NCBI GenBank assembly: GCA_002172675.1
Contig: NETF01000177.1
Coordinates: 1-46,115 of the forward strand
DNA: 46,115 bases
Reading direction: 5' to 3'
Origin: an unicellular cyanobacterium SU3
Lineage (GTDB): Bacteria > Cyanobacteriota > Cyanobacteriia > Cyanobacteriales > Microcystaceae
The notes beneath the pieces are model-generated. The model saw only the letters and a program-made list of their open reading frames with translations. It was not told where the DNA came from and did not search any database. The position numbers and the translations under genes were made by a program. Position 1 is the first letter of the stretch. Each line of letters starts with the position of its first letter. Positions 34,642-43,915 of the stretch are shown one piece after another.

Positions 34642-35934
34642 TCAGAGGGTTGCAGGCTGTTTTCCTATTTTTGAGGTTAAAACAGGCAAAGAAACTTCAA
34701 AACAAGTGCCGATTCCCAACTTACTTTTAACGGTAATTTTGCCTTGATGGGAGTGAGCGATCGCTTGAGCAATGGATAATCCTAACCCAGTTCCCCCACT
34801 ATGATGACGGGCTTTATCGGCACGCCAAAAGCGATCAAAAACATGGGGTAAATCTTCTGGGGCAATGCCAACCCCGGTATCTTCTATCGCTACTTTAACC
34901 TGCTGGTTATGTTGAATAAGTCGAACTAGGACTAAACCTTTTTCAGAAGTATAGTTTAGGGCATTATAAATTAAGTTAGAAAATAAACGGTTTAATTGAT
35001 CACGATTACCCATGACAAAAACTTCATCAAAAGCCTGATAATTTAAAGTAATATTTTTTTCTCCAGCTAATGGTTCGAGTAAATCAATTAATGATTGTAA
35101 TAACTCATTCAGAGAAATAGAAGTATATTCAGGGTTAGACTTAGTCGTTTTTTTTTCTGTACGGGCTAAAAATAACAAATCTTCGACTAAACGAGTCATC
35201 TGATCTGTTGCATTGGCGATCGCTCCTACCTTTCTATTATCCTTTTCTTGAAAACGCTCCGGGTGACGACGCATGATATCAATAGAAGCTTTAATAGCGG
35301 TTAAAGGGCCTCGGAGTTCGTGGGATGCGTCAGCCGTAAACTGCTGTTGCTTTTCATAAGCTTCTTCAATAGGTTTAACGGCGGTATCGGTTAAGAAATA
35401 ACCTCCCACTGCAGCTAAAGTAAAAGCCGCGATGGCACTGAGGGATAAAATCAATAATAATTGATTTCCCGATTCTTCCAATTCTTCTAAGGATTGACTA
35501 ACACGAACAAAGCCTTGTGAAGTGGGTTGTATGTCTTCAGACGCATTAACCGCCACAGAAAAAGTAACACTACGAATTTTTGAGTCACTTTTTTCAGACA
35601 CTAGAGTAAATAAGCCGGGTTCCGGTTGAGAAGAAACTTTTAATGATCCTTGATGCCATAAACGATTTTTGTTATAATCAAACAACTCTATGGTTTGAGT
35701 TTCGGGATCAAATAATTCTTCGTTGCTTAATTGTTGAAGGTAAGAAGTATCTTGATACTGAACTTTGCCAAAAGTTGGTACTACCACTTCAGCTAAAGCC
35801 ATCAATTTGTTATCTAGTTGTTTAGATTCTCGGCGAGTAAAAGAAAAATAAATACTCCCACCGAATAACAGTAAGATTCCTTCCATTACCAGTAAATAAA
35901 ATAATAGGAGACGGAAGCGTACATTTTGAAACAT
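34642..35934 (-). CDS. Sensor histidine kinase, probably metal-responsive
   Basis: The 430-aa kinase has a transmembrane helix at 10-32, a periplasmic loop of about 125 residues (33-157), a second helix (158-181), a HisKA domain with phospho-acceptor His205 (FTADASHELRGPLTAIKASI) and an HATPase domain (N-box LIYNALNYTS, G1 DTGVGIAP, G2 GGTGLGLSIA). It sits directly between an OmpR-type response regulator and mntC on the same strand. It is probably the manganese sensor of this unit, the function ManS performs in Synechocystis. Orthology with ManS cannot be asserted from sequence alone. Confidence 0.88.
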   Translation of the reverse strand: MFQNVRFRLLLFYLLVMEGILLLFGGSIYFSFTRRESKQLDNKLMALAEVVVPTFGKVQYQDTSYLQQLSNEELFDPETQTIELFDYNKNRLWHQGSLKVSSQPEPGLFTLVSEKSDSKIRSVTFSVAVNASEDIQPTSQGFVRVSQSLEELEESGNQLLLILSLSAIAAFTLAAVGGYFLTDTAVKPIEEAYEKQQQFTADASHELRGPLTAIKASIDIMRRHPERFQEKDNRKVGAIANATDQMTRLVEDLLFLARTEKKTTKSNPEYTSISLNELLQSLIDLLEPLAGEKNITLNYQAFDEVFVMGNRDQLNRLFSNLIYNALNYTSEKGLVLVRLIQHNQQVKVAIEDTGVGIAPEDLPHVFDRFWRADKARHHSGGTGLGLSIAQAIAHSHQGKITVKSKLGIGTCFEVSLPVLTSKIGKQPATL

Positions 35935-35978
35935 TAGTCATACCTCATCAGAATCTCAGCTTCTTCACTTACGGCAGT

Positions 35979-36656
35979 CTAGGGAAACTCTTTAAGACGA
36001 TATCCCAAGCCATATACTGTTTCAATGACATCCGATTCAAGTCCGGCCGTTTTTAGCTTTTGACGTAAACTACTAATATGAGCTTTAACGGTAGCCTCTT
36101 CAGGAATTTGATCCATAGACCAAAGGTGGTCTAGAAGTTGCGAACGGCTAAACATACGACGGGGATGGCGTAAAAAAAACTCTAGCAAACGATATTCTTT
36201 TGGACTGAGACTTAATATCTGTTGTTGATAAGTCACTTCACAACTACTTGGATCAACACATAAGTCTCCCCAACTTAAAACAGGTGGTAAGGAGGTTTCT
36301 CCTCGACGGAGTAAAGCACGGATTCTTGCTGAGAGTTCTTCGAGGTTAAAAGGCTTGATTAAATAATCATCAGCACCTGCATCAAGACCTTTCACTCTAT
36401 CCTTAATGGTGTCTCTAGCTGTTAACATCAAAATTGGTGTCTTACAGCCATTAGCCCGTAGTTGCTGACATAAAGAAATACCATCGAGTTTTGGCAACAT
36501 GACATCTAAGACGATGAGATCATAATCGAAAACATCTAAGAATTCTCTAGCTGCTTGCCCATCAGATGCGACTTCAACGATATAGTTTTGTTCGTCAAGA
36601 TACTCTTCAATGGGAATGATAATATTTTCATCATCTTCGACAACTAAAATTTTCAT
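35979..36656 (-). CDS. OmpR-family response regulator
   Basis: The 225-aa regulator has a receiver domain (1-120) with acidic pocket Glu7/Asp8/Asp9, phospho-acceptor Asp51 (LIVLDVMLP) and a conserved Lys (LIKPFN). A winged-helix trans_reg_C domain follows (about 130-225; LSPKEYRLLEFFLRHPRRMF, and VIETVYGLGYRL). It precedes its kinase by 44 bp. By context it probably controls mntC, mntA and mntB, as ManR does in Synechocystis, where it represses the transporter when Mn is ample. Its own sites may be the 11-bp repeats at 34584-34627. Confidence 0.9.
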   Translation of the reverse strand: MKILVVEDDENIIIPIEEYLDEQNYIVEVASDGQAAREFLDVFDYDLIVLDVMLPKLDGISLCQQLRANGCKTPILMLTARDTIKDRVKGLDAGADDYLIKPFNLEELSARIRALLRRGETSLPPVLSWGDLCVDPSSCEVTYQQQILSLSPKEYRLLEFFLRHPRRMFSRSQLLDHLWSMDQIPEEATVKAHISSLRQKLKTAGLESDVIETVYGLGYRLKEFP

Positions 36657-36719
36657 GATGCTGATGGATGGAATTTACTAAAAAAGTTGACAAGCAACAA
36701 CCAGCAACACCCGAAAGGG

Positions 36720-37688
36720 TTATTTCTGATTAATCATGCTAATCTGAGGAGGATTAAAGCTACCAGGGCGATTTTGTCCATAGTGAGCTAACCATTTTAA
36801 AGTATCTGGGTCAATACCAGCTTTTTGGGCTGCCTCTTCTAAGGTTTTACTATGACCTTTACGTAATGAAAGAATAGCCGTTTGAACTTTTTTGTAGTTC
36901 CTGGTGCCATAATTTAGTTCATTGCGCTTATCTGCAACAATTAACCCCACCGATAAGTCATTAGCCAGAGTAATGGGTTGTTCTATAGGAGTTTTGGCTT
37001 GGGGAGCAATAACCGAATGGGAAGCTAATCGTGCTTGGTGTTGATTAGTTTGATTCAAATCCGCTACCGAGACAAAACCGTCAGGAGCAATTTGGCTGAC
37101 CTCTTTGTTAGAAGGTTGATAATCAGCAAACAACTTATCCATGATGCTAGTGTAGGCCATAATATCAACCTCAGAAACCGATTCCAGGGATTCTTTGTCC
37201 TCAGTAACGGTTACCTCGGCTTTTGCAGAAGCAGGTTTTGAGGGATGATTTTCCACTAATTTTTGCGAAGGTTGCTGCGGTGCTTGGGTTTGGGAAGTTG
37301 TTGCTACCTTAGTCTCAACCAAGCTTTTCACAGAGGATTTGGATAGGTTGGCTGGGGTTTGGGATTTAGAAACAGGATTCACCTTAGTCAGATTACCCTC
37401 AACCGATGTACCATTAGCCGCCAACACTGGGGTAACGATTTTAGCCTGTTGGGAAGCCTTTAACTTAGCTTGTAGCTGTTTTTTCTGGGCTTCGAGTTTT
37501 TCAAGCTTCTGCTGATACTTAGGGGTGTCGTCTTGAATATTCCGATGGAATTTTGAAGAGACATCACCTGCTGCAGCTATATTGGTTGACTGCTGTTCAT
37601 AGAGCGCCATAATGAGAAGGAAAGAAGGAAGTACAACGGCTCCGTTGATCAGCAATAGGGTTTTAATGACATCGAGTAATACTTTCAT
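36720..37688 (-). CDS. Uncharacterised single-pass membrane protein upstream of the kinase pair
   Basis: The 322-aa protein has an N-terminal membrane helix (about 8-30), then a charged coiled-coil segment (about 52-83, KYQQKLEKLEAQKKQLQAKL). A Ser/Thr/Gln-rich low-complexity region and a C-terminal helical motif (about 270-310) follow. The motif contains ILSLRKGHSKTLEEAAQKAG, then IDPDTLKWLAHYGQNRPG, which looks like a short helix-turn-helix. The start is supported by GTGAGGAGT just upstream. It ends 63 bp before the response regulator on the same strand, so it may be the first gene of that unit. Family unknown. Confidence 0.6.
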   Translation of the reverse strand: MKVLLDVIKTLLLINGAVVLPSFLLIMALYEQQSTNIAAAGDVSSKFHRNIQDDTPKYQQKLEKLEAQKKQLQAKLKASQQAKIVTPVLAANGTSVEGNLTKVNPVSKSQTPANLSKSSVKSLVETKVATTSQTQAPQQPSQKLVENHPSKPASAKAEVTVTEDKESLESVSEVDIMAYTSIMDKLFADYQPSNKEVSQIAPDGFVSVADLNQTNQHQARLASHSVIAPQAKTPIEQPITLANDLSVGLIVADKRNELNYGTRNYKKVQTAILSLRKGHSKTLEEAAQKAGIDPDTLKWLAHYGQNRPGSFNPPQISMINQK

Positions 37689-38024
37689 CAGTAGGACTCC
37701 TCACATAATATAGCTATCTATGATAGCAATCTAATGCCTGGATTTTACATAAGGTTGAGTGTTTATCATATTTATAGATTTGAATCATGCCAATAAATGA
37801 GCCGTAGAATCGTCTATACAAGTTGCCGAAAGCTTGATTTGTCGAAGCTTTGCGCTGAACTACATTTAGTTGTAACCGATAGTTGTCAAGATGTTGTCAA
37901 GATTGTTCAGAAAATTGTTGAGGTAGTTAAATAAGTTAAGTTGGAGAATAGAGAATTGCTAGTTTTAGCACATTACTGATTTTCTCAGGAATCTTCACTC
38001 AAGGAGAGAGGACTATATACTCAA
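37689..38024. other. Divergent intergenic region upstream of the phytochrome gene
   Basis: 336 bp separate the divergent 322-aa gene and the phytochrome gene. It contains a 7-bp hairpin (AAAGCTT at 37829-37835 with AAGCTTT at 37845-37851) and an 11-bp tandem repeat (37882-37903, listed separately). AAGGAGAGAGG lies before the phytochrome ATG. Confidence 0.6.
37882..37903. repeat. Tandem 11-bp direct repeat upstream of the phytochrome
   Basis: GTTGTCAAGAT occurs twice in immediate succession, followed one repeat-length later by the weaker TGTTCAGAAAA. The repeat length equals about one helical turn. It is about 120 bp upstream of the phytochrome start and 194 bp upstream of the divergent gene. 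It may be a regulator-binding site. Confidence 0.5.
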
Positions 38025-40280
38025 ATGAATAACTGTTACCAAGAATTTCCAACTCATAAGATAGGTTGTATTCAATCTCATGGCATTTTACTGGTTTTAA
38101 AAGAACCCGAATTAATTATCCTCCAGGCAAGCCAAAATACTGACGCTCATTTGGGAATTTCCTGCAATGAATTATTAGGTAAAAGATTAAATATTATTAT
38201 TGATGAAAATCAAATCACTAAAGTTATTAGATATTTAGAAACAAAAGATTTTCAAGGGGTTGATTGTTTAGAATTAAGTGGGGTTAATCGTAATAATGAA
38301 AAATTATTTTATATCGGCAATTTTTATCGTCATGATCAAGTTTTATTTTTGGAATTAGAAAAGTATTTGCCTCAAGAAGAAGTTTCTCTAATTCATTTTT
38401 ATCAAGCCAGTGAGTTTTCTATTTCTCAAATTAATAATAATTTGGATCTTGAAAAACTTTGTCAGATTTCTGCACAAGAAATTCGTAAATTATCAGGATT
38501 TGATCGAGTTATGATCTATCAATTTGATCAAGATTGGCATGGAAAAGTTATTGCAGAATCAAAAATTGATGATATTGAGTCTTATTTAGGATTACATTTT
38601 CCGGCTGGCGATATTCCTCCTTTAGCTAGACATCTTTTTAGTTTACAACCGTTACGATTTATTCCTGATGTTAATTATCAGTCTGTTGAATTTTTACCGA
38701 ATAATAATCCTGTTACACAAGAAGCTTTAGACCTTAGTTACTCTATTTTAAGAGGGGTTGCACCTATTCATTTAGAATATCTACAAAATATGGGTATTGC
38801 TGGTTCTATGACTATTTCTTTGGTTAAAAACAATCAACTATGGGGACTAATTGCTTGTCATAATAAAACCCCCAAATTTGTCAGTGTCGGGGTAAGAATG
38901 GCGTGTAAATTATTTTCTAAAGTTTTGACTTTAGAGTTAACTAATCTTATTGAAAATAAGGATTTTAGATATAAACTACAGATCCAAAGTAAAGAAAAAA
39001 AATTAGTTGAATCAATTTCAAAACAAGATAATTTTCCACAAAATATAATCGAACATAAGTCTGATTTACTAAACTTGTTTGATGCTCAAGGACTAGGAAT
39101 CTATGTAGGAGATACTTATAACACTATTGGTGATTGTCCCAACCAAGAACAAGTTATTGAATTAATTAAATGGATAGAAGATAGTAACTCAGAACCAATT
39201 TTTTACACTAATCAACTATCAAGCATTTATCCAAAAGCAAAAGTATATAAAACTATCGCTAGTGGAGTTTTAGTCATGAAGTTGTCTAATAATCCCTGGC
39301 AATATATTTTATGGTTTCGACCAGAAGAAAAACAAGTTGTAAATTGGGCAGGTAGTCCAAATGAACTGGTTTATATTGATAAAAATCAAAAATTACATCC
39401 AAGAAATTCTTTTACACAGTGGAAAGAAATTGTAGACGCAAAATCTTTACCTTGGCAAAAAATTGAAATCCAAACAGCTTTGCAACTGAGAAAATCTATC
39501 TTAGAAATAGGATTTAAACAAATGAATAAGTTAACTAAATTGAATGATGAATTACAACAAAAAAATCAAGATTTAGATGCTTTTGCCTACATTGCCTCCC
39601 ATGATCTTAAAGAACCCTTGCGGGGAATTTATAATTATGCTAACTTTCTCCTGGAAGATTATAGCGATCGCCTAGATGAAGATGGCCTTTATCAGTTAGA
39701 AACCCTTGTTCGTTTAAGCAAAAAAATGGGTAATCTTCTTGACTCATTACTAGAATATTCTCGACTAGGAAGAGCTGATTTTTCTTATGAAGAAGTTGAC
39801 CTTAACGAAGTTATTGAACAAGTATTAGATATGGTTAAAGGAAGATGGGAAGAAAATTCAGTTACTTTGAATATTCCTCGTCCTCTACCTATTATTAAAG
39901 CTGATAGTGCAAGATTACATGATTTGTATATGAATTTGATTAGTAATAGTATAAAATATAATGATAAGGAAAAAAAAGTTATCGAAGTTGGTTATTTAAA
40001 CAAAGAAGAAATGTTGTCACAATTTTCTTATGAAAAAGTACATGACTTGAATCATACTCAACTTATTTTTTATGTTCGAGATAACGGAATTGGTATTTCT
40101 CCTGAACATGAAAATAAGATTTTTCAAATATTTAAACGATTACATCCTCCTGAAACATATGGAGGCGGAACCGGTATTGGTTTGACCATTGTTCAAAAAA
40201 TTATAGAACGTCACGGGGGAAAGATTTGGATTGATTCCATCGTAGATCAAGGCACTACTTTTTACTTTACATTAGCCTAA
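38025..40280 (+). CDS. Bacteriophytochrome-type PAS-GAF-PHY histidine kinase
   Basis: The 751-aa photoreceptor has PAS (about 5-105), GAF (about 135-310), PHY (about 340-495), HisKA (His526 in IASHDLKEPLRG) and HATPase (DNGIGIS, GGGTGIGLTIV). The GAF has DIP (FPAGDIPPLAR) and His249 in GVAPIHLEYL but no Cys at the phycocyanobilin site. Two N-terminal cysteines, Cys4 and Cys15 (next to IQSHG), are candidates for biliverdin attachment. The PHY tongue has PRNSF (459-463). It senses red/far-red light and phosphorylates a response regulator, probably the one encoded 15 bp downstream. Confidence 0.9.
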   Translation: MNNCYQEFPTHKIGCIQSHGILLVLKEPELIILQASQNTDAHLGISCNELLGKRLNIIIDENQITKVIRYLETKDFQGVDCLELSGVNRNNEKLFYIGNFYRHDQVLFLELEKYLPQEEVSLIHFYQASEFSISQINNNLDLEKLCQISAQEIRKLSGFDRVMIYQFDQDWHGKVIAESKIDDIESYLGLHFPAGDIPPLARHLFSLQPLRFIPDVNYQSVEFLPNNNPVTQEALDLSYSILRGVAPIHLEYLQNMGIAGSMTISLVKNNQLWGLIACHNKTPKFVSVGVRMACKLFSKVLTLELTNLIENKDFRYKLQIQSKEKKLVESISKQDNFPQNIIEHKSDLLNLFDAQGLGIYVGDTYNTIGDCPNQEQVIELIKWIEDSNSEPIFYTNQLSSIYPKAKVYKTIASGVLVMKLSNNPWQYILWFRPEEKQVVNWAGSPNELVYIDKNQKLHPRNSFTQWKEIVDAKSLPWQKIEIQTALQLRKSILEIGFKQMNKLTKLNDELQQKNQDLDAFAYIASHDLKEPLRGIYNYANFLLEDYSDRLDEDGLYQLETLVRLSKKMGNLLDSLLEYSRLGRADFSYEEVDLNEVIEQVLDMVKGRWEENSVTLNIPRPLPIIKADSARLHDLYMNLISNSIKYNDKEKKVIEVGYLNKEEMLSQFSYEKVHDLNHTQLIFYVRDNGIGISPEHENKIFQIFKRLHPPETYGGGTGIGLTIVQKIIERHGGKIWIDSIVDQGTTFYFTLA

Positions 40281-40295
40281 TTATCACTTATTTTA

Positions 40296-40745
40296 ATGTC
40301 AAATTTAGTCTCTAAATCCTTTTTATTGTTAGTTGAAGATAGCGACGAAGATTTTACCGCTTTTTTGCGATTCAGTCGGCCTTTTCTTCAAGAACATCCC
40401 GTTAAACGTTGCCGAAATGGGGAAGAAGGGTTACAATTTTTAGAAGAGATTGATTCTATTATTCATGATTATAATAGTCAGTATCCTTCTTTGATTATTC
40501 TTGATTTGAATTTACCTGGGATTGATGGAAGAGAAATATTAACCCGTATTACAGAAAACTCTCAATGGAAACACATTCCTATCGTAATTTTCAGTAGTTC
40601 TAACGATCCCAAAGATATTAATTTTTGTTATGAACATGGTGCAAAAAGTTATATCCCAAAACCAATGGATATTGATCTGTTGAAAAAGACAATTTATATT
40701 CTTTGGGAATATTGGTTTCATCTTGTTGTTCTTCCTTCTAAATAG
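40296..40745 (+). CDS. Single-domain response regulator (Rcp1-like)
   Basis: The 149-aa protein is a stand-alone receiver domain with acidic pocket (LVEDSDED), phospho-acceptor Asp70 (LIILDLNLPG), switch Ser in VIFSSS and a conserved Lys (SYIPKPMD). Its layout, with insertions typical of Rcp1, the phosphate acceptor of cyanobacterial phytochrome Cph1, fits a partner for the preceding kinase. It lies 15 bp after that gene and 16 bp before the diguanylate cyclase gene. It has no output domain, so it must work through protein contact or relay. Confidence 0.9.
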   Translation: MSNLVSKSFLLLVEDSDEDFTAFLRFSRPFLQEHPVKRCRNGEEGLQFLEEIDSIIHDYNSQYPSLIILDLNLPGIDGREILTRITENSQWKHIPIVIFSSSNDPKDINFCYEHGAKSYIPKPMDIDLLKKTIYILWEYWFHLVVLPSK

Positions 40746-40761
40746 ATAGACTGTATGATGT

Positions 40762-42603
40762 ATGTTCCCTCAACCTATTACCGTATTAATTATTGATGAT
40801 AATGAAGAAGATAGGTTTACCTTTAAACGCTATCTAAGTAAACAAAATGAGCAAAATTACCAGATATTAGAAGCATCATCAGGAAAAGAAGGATTAGAAA
40901 TTTTAAAGACGGTTCAAGTTGATGGGGTTCTTTTAGATTTTCGTTTACCTGATGTCGATGGAATAGAATTTTTAAAACAGTTACAGAGTGAGTTTTTTTA
41001 TAGTCACTTTGCCATTATTATGTTAACGGGAGTGGGAAACGAAACCGTTGCGGTAGAGTCTATGAAAAATGGCGCACAAGATTACTTAATTAAAGATAAT
41101 TTGACTTCAGAAAGCTTACATAAATCATTATATTTAGCCATTGAAAGAGTCAAACTACGCCGAGAATTAGAACAAAGTGAACAACGATTTCGAGCAACAT
41201 TTGAACAAGCGGCAGTGGGAATTTGTCATATTAATTTAGTGGGAGAATTTGTAAGATTTAATGAAAAGTTTTCTCAAATCACAGGCTATTCATCAGAAGA
41301 ATTACAAGAAAAGACCCTAGAAGAAATTGTTTTTACTAATGATTTATCTGCTTATAAAAAACAACTTAAAAGACTTTTAAGTAATCAGATAAAAACATTT
41401 ACTTTAGAACAAAGACTAACAGGAATTAATGATCAATTAGTTTGGATTAATTTAACAGTTTCTATCATTAATAAAAAAGATGGTCGTCCTGATTACTTAA
41501 TGGGAATTGTTGAAGATATCCAGGAACGAAAACAAACAGAAATTAAACTGAAAAATGCGAATCAACAATTAAAAGAAATTGTTGAACAACTAGCTAAACA
41601 AAATCAAGAAAGAACCTTACTAAGCAGGGTAAATCAATATTTACAAGTTTGTAATAATTTAGAAGAAGCTTATAATATTTTAGCCGATTTGATTCAACCC
41701 TTATTTCCTGATTGTTCTTTAGGTATTTATCAACTCAATGATCAGCAAAATATCGCCACTTTAGTTTCATCTTCTGGAGATTTTATTAATAGTAAAGAAG
41801 AATTTAGAGTCTGTGAATGTTGGGCATTACGTCAAGGAAAAGCTCATTATAATGATGTCACTCATAGTCAATTATTTTGTCCTCACGTTGACACCAATTT
41901 AATGACTAAAGCAACATTATGTTATCCTATTATTGCTCAAGGAAAAACCCTAGGAATTCTTCATGTTAGTGCAACTGATCAAAGGAAATTAACCCCAGAA
42001 ATAGAAAACCTAGTAGAAACAGTTAGCGATTATATTACACTATCTTTAGCAAATTTAAAATTACAAGAAGACTTAAAAGAACAAAGTATCCGAGATTCTT
42101 TGACAGGATTATTTAATCGTCGTTATCTTTATGAATTTTTAAAAAAAGAGATTGCTAAAGCTCAAAGATATAAGACAGAAATTGGCATTATTTTAATGGA
42201 TATTGATTATTTTAAACAAATTAATGATAATTATAGTCATGGTTTGGGAGATGTGGTTTTAGAAGAAATTGGAGAATTTTTAAGAAATAATATTCGAGAA
42301 TCAGATATTGCTTGTCGCTATGGTGGAGAAGAGTTTATTTTAATTTTTCCTCATGCTAATTTAGAAAATACTTATCAACGCGCAGAAACACTGAGAAAAA
42401 AAATAAAGGATCTTCATTTTCGTTATCAAAAACATCATTTAAATTCGGTTACTGTCTCGGTGGGAGTGGCAAATTTTCCTCAACATGGAGTAACTGGAGA
42501 AGAAGCGGTTCATCATGCTGATCTTGCCCTTTATGCAGCTAAAGATCAAGGACGTGATCGCACTATTATTTACAGTGAAGGGTTAGTCAGTAATAATGAG
42601 TAA
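40762..42603 (+). CDS. REC-PAS-GAF-GGDEF diguanylate cyclase
   Basis: The 613-aa regulator has a receiver (1-130; acidic pair Asp12/Asp13, phospho-acceptor Asp59 in VLLDFRLPDVDG). PAS follows (about 140-265; FRATFEQAAVGICHINLVGE), then a linker, GAF (about 290-435) and GGDEF (about 445-605). The active site is intact (RYGGEEFILIFP), and RESD just upstream matches the RxxD inhibitory I-site. It should make c-di-GMP under phosphorylation and feedback control. Being the third gene of the phytochrome cassette, its input is probably light. Confidence 0.9.
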   Translation: MFPQPITVLIIDDNEEDRFTFKRYLSKQNEQNYQILEASSGKEGLEILKTVQVDGVLLDFRLPDVDGIEFLKQLQSEFFYSHFAIIMLTGVGNETVAVESMKNGAQDYLIKDNLTSESLHKSLYLAIERVKLRRELEQSEQRFRATFEQAAVGICHINLVGEFVRFNEKFSQITGYSSEELQEKTLEEIVFTNDLSAYKKQLKRLLSNQIKTFTLEQRLTGINDQLVWINLTVSIINKKDGRPDYLMGIVEDIQERKQTEIKLKNANQQLKEIVEQLAKQNQERTLLSRVNQYLQVCNNLEEAYNILADLIQPLFPDCSLGIYQLNDQQNIATLVSSSGDFINSKEEFRVCECWALRQGKAHYNDVTHSQLFCPHVDTNLMTKATLCYPIIAQGKTLGILHVSATDQRKLTPEIENLVETVSDYITLSLANLKLQEDLKEQSIRDSLTGLFNRRYLYEFLKKEIAKAQRYKTEIGIILMDIDYFKQINDNYSHGLGDVVLEEIGEFLRNNIRESDIACRYGGEEFILIFPHANLENTYQRAETLRKKIKDLHFRYQKHHLNSVTVSVGVANFPQHGVTGEEAVHHADLALYAAKDQGRDRTIIYSEGLVSNNE

Positions 42604-42700
42604 AAATGATAGAATAACGAGGAGATTATAATCATCCGTGAAAAGAAATTTTATTCTTGATAACTCTTTGCTTCAACTTTTTATTAAATTTAATATAAAT

Positions 42701-42783
42701 AGGAAACAGGAAACAGGACTATATATAATTCTCCTGACTCCTGTGCTATGGTGCCGGAGCGGAGCGAGGAACTCCTGACTCCT
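42701..42783. repeat. Dispersed repeat block between the cyclase and nadA
   Basis: It contains tandem GGAAACA units (42702-42717) and two copies of CTCCTGACTCCT (42731-42742 and 42772-42783) bracketing CCGGAGCGGAGCGAGGA. The last copy touches the nadA stop codon. Repeats of this composition are common dispersed elements in cyanobacterial genomes in my recollection. The G+C-richer block stands out from its AT-rich surroundings. Confidence 0.55.
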
Positions 42784-43766
42784 TACTTAGACATTTCTAA
42801 CATTCGTTGAATTGGTTTTAAAGCAGCTTTTCGGGTAGATTCATCCATGATAATTTCTGGTTGTTTATGCTTCATGGATAAATATAGTTTTTCTAACGTA
42901 TTCAAACGCATATAAGGACATTCATTACAATTACAATTATTCATGGCCGGCGCAGGAATAAACGTCTTATTCGGTGCTTCTTTTTCCATTTGATGAATAA
43001 TCCCTGGTTCCGTTGCCACAATAAAACTATCTTGTGAACTTTGCTGAGAATACTTCAATAATGCAGTGGTTGAACCGATATAATTCGCATGGCGTAAAAC
43101 GGGTTCTTCACACTCAGGATGAGCAATAATTTCGGCTGTAGGATGTTCAATTTTTAGCTGAACAATTTTCTTTTCTGAGAAGGTTTCATGAACAATACAA
43201 CTCCCTTGCCAAAGGATTAAATCTCTGCCGGTTTGTTGGGAAACATACCGCCCTAAATTGCGATCAGGACCAAAAATTATCGGACGATCTTTCGGCAGTT
43301 GATTAACAATTTTAACCGCATTTGAACTGGTGCAAATGACATCACTTATCGCCTTAATATCTGCGGTGCAATTAATGTAAGATACAACAATAGCGTCAGG
43401 ATGTTGTGTCTTAAACTGGGCAAATTCTTCCGGAGGACAACTATCCGCTAAAGAACACCCGGCCTCTAAATCAGGTAATAGAACTAATTTATCAGGATTG
43501 AGAATTTTCGCCGTTTCTGCCATGAAGTGGACCCCCGCAAACACGATCACCTCTTTATCTGTGGTGGCTGCTTGTTGAGAAAGTCCGAGGGAATCCCCGA
43601 TATAATCAGCAATGTCTTGTATATCAGGATCTTGGTAATAATGAGCCAAAATAACCGCTTTTAACTCTTTTTTTAGCTCATTGATAGCAGAAAATAAATC
43701 TTTAGGCAGTGAGTTCGAGGCTTGGGATGGGATGGGTTTCGCAGTAGTGAACACAGTGGTGAGCAA
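42783..43766 (-). CDS. nadA: Quinolinate synthase A
   Basis: The 327-aa enzyme condenses iminoaspartate with dihydroxyacetone phosphate to quinolinate for NAD synthesis, using an oxygen-sensitive [4Fe-4S] cluster. NadA signatures seen: [39 protein letters not shown], cysteines in GCSLADSCP, in [11 protein letters not shown] and in [11 protein letters not shown], and [15 protein letters not shown]. The extra closely spaced cysteines near the C-terminus are typical. Length is normal. It is divergent from the TrpD2-like gene. Confidence 0.93.
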   Translation of the reverse strand: MLTTVFTTAKPIPSQASNSLPKDLFSAINELKKELKAVILAHYYQDPDIQDIADYIGDSLGLSQQAATTDKEVIVFAGVHFMAETAKILNPDKLVLLPDLEAGCSLADSCPPEEFAQFKTQHPDAIVVSYINCTADIKAISDVICTSSNAVKIVNQLPKDRPIIFGPDRNLGRYVSQQTGRDLILWQGSCIVHETFSEKKIVQLKIEHPTAEIIAHPECEEPVLRHANYIGSTTALLKYSQQSSQDSFIVATEPGIIHQMEKEAPNKTFIPAPAMNNCNCNECPYMRLNTLEKLYLSMKHKQPEIIMDESTRKAALKPIQRMLEMSK

Positions 43767-43915
43767 CTCCTCCAGTAATTATAGTTGATCTTACCAAAAC
43801 TATTATAACAAATAACCCATTGTATCATCTTATGTTTAACAATAATGATGAGTATTATTAAGATGATCCCCTTAGCCCTGTAAAATAAGAAAGTAAAAAT
43901 AGAATAAAATCAAGC

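Noticed and set aside
37684-37700. ACTCCTCACA sequence resembling the conserved motif of the cyanobacterial sRNA Yfr1
   Set aside because: It is simply the complement of the Shine-Dalgarno (GTGAGGAGT) of the 322-aa gene; no Yfr1 stem-loops surround it.
42626-42778. GTG-started frame of about 45 codons after the cyclase gene, with GAGGAG upstream
   Set aside because: RBS spacing is too long and the frame runs into the dispersed repeat, so its second half is repeat-encoded.
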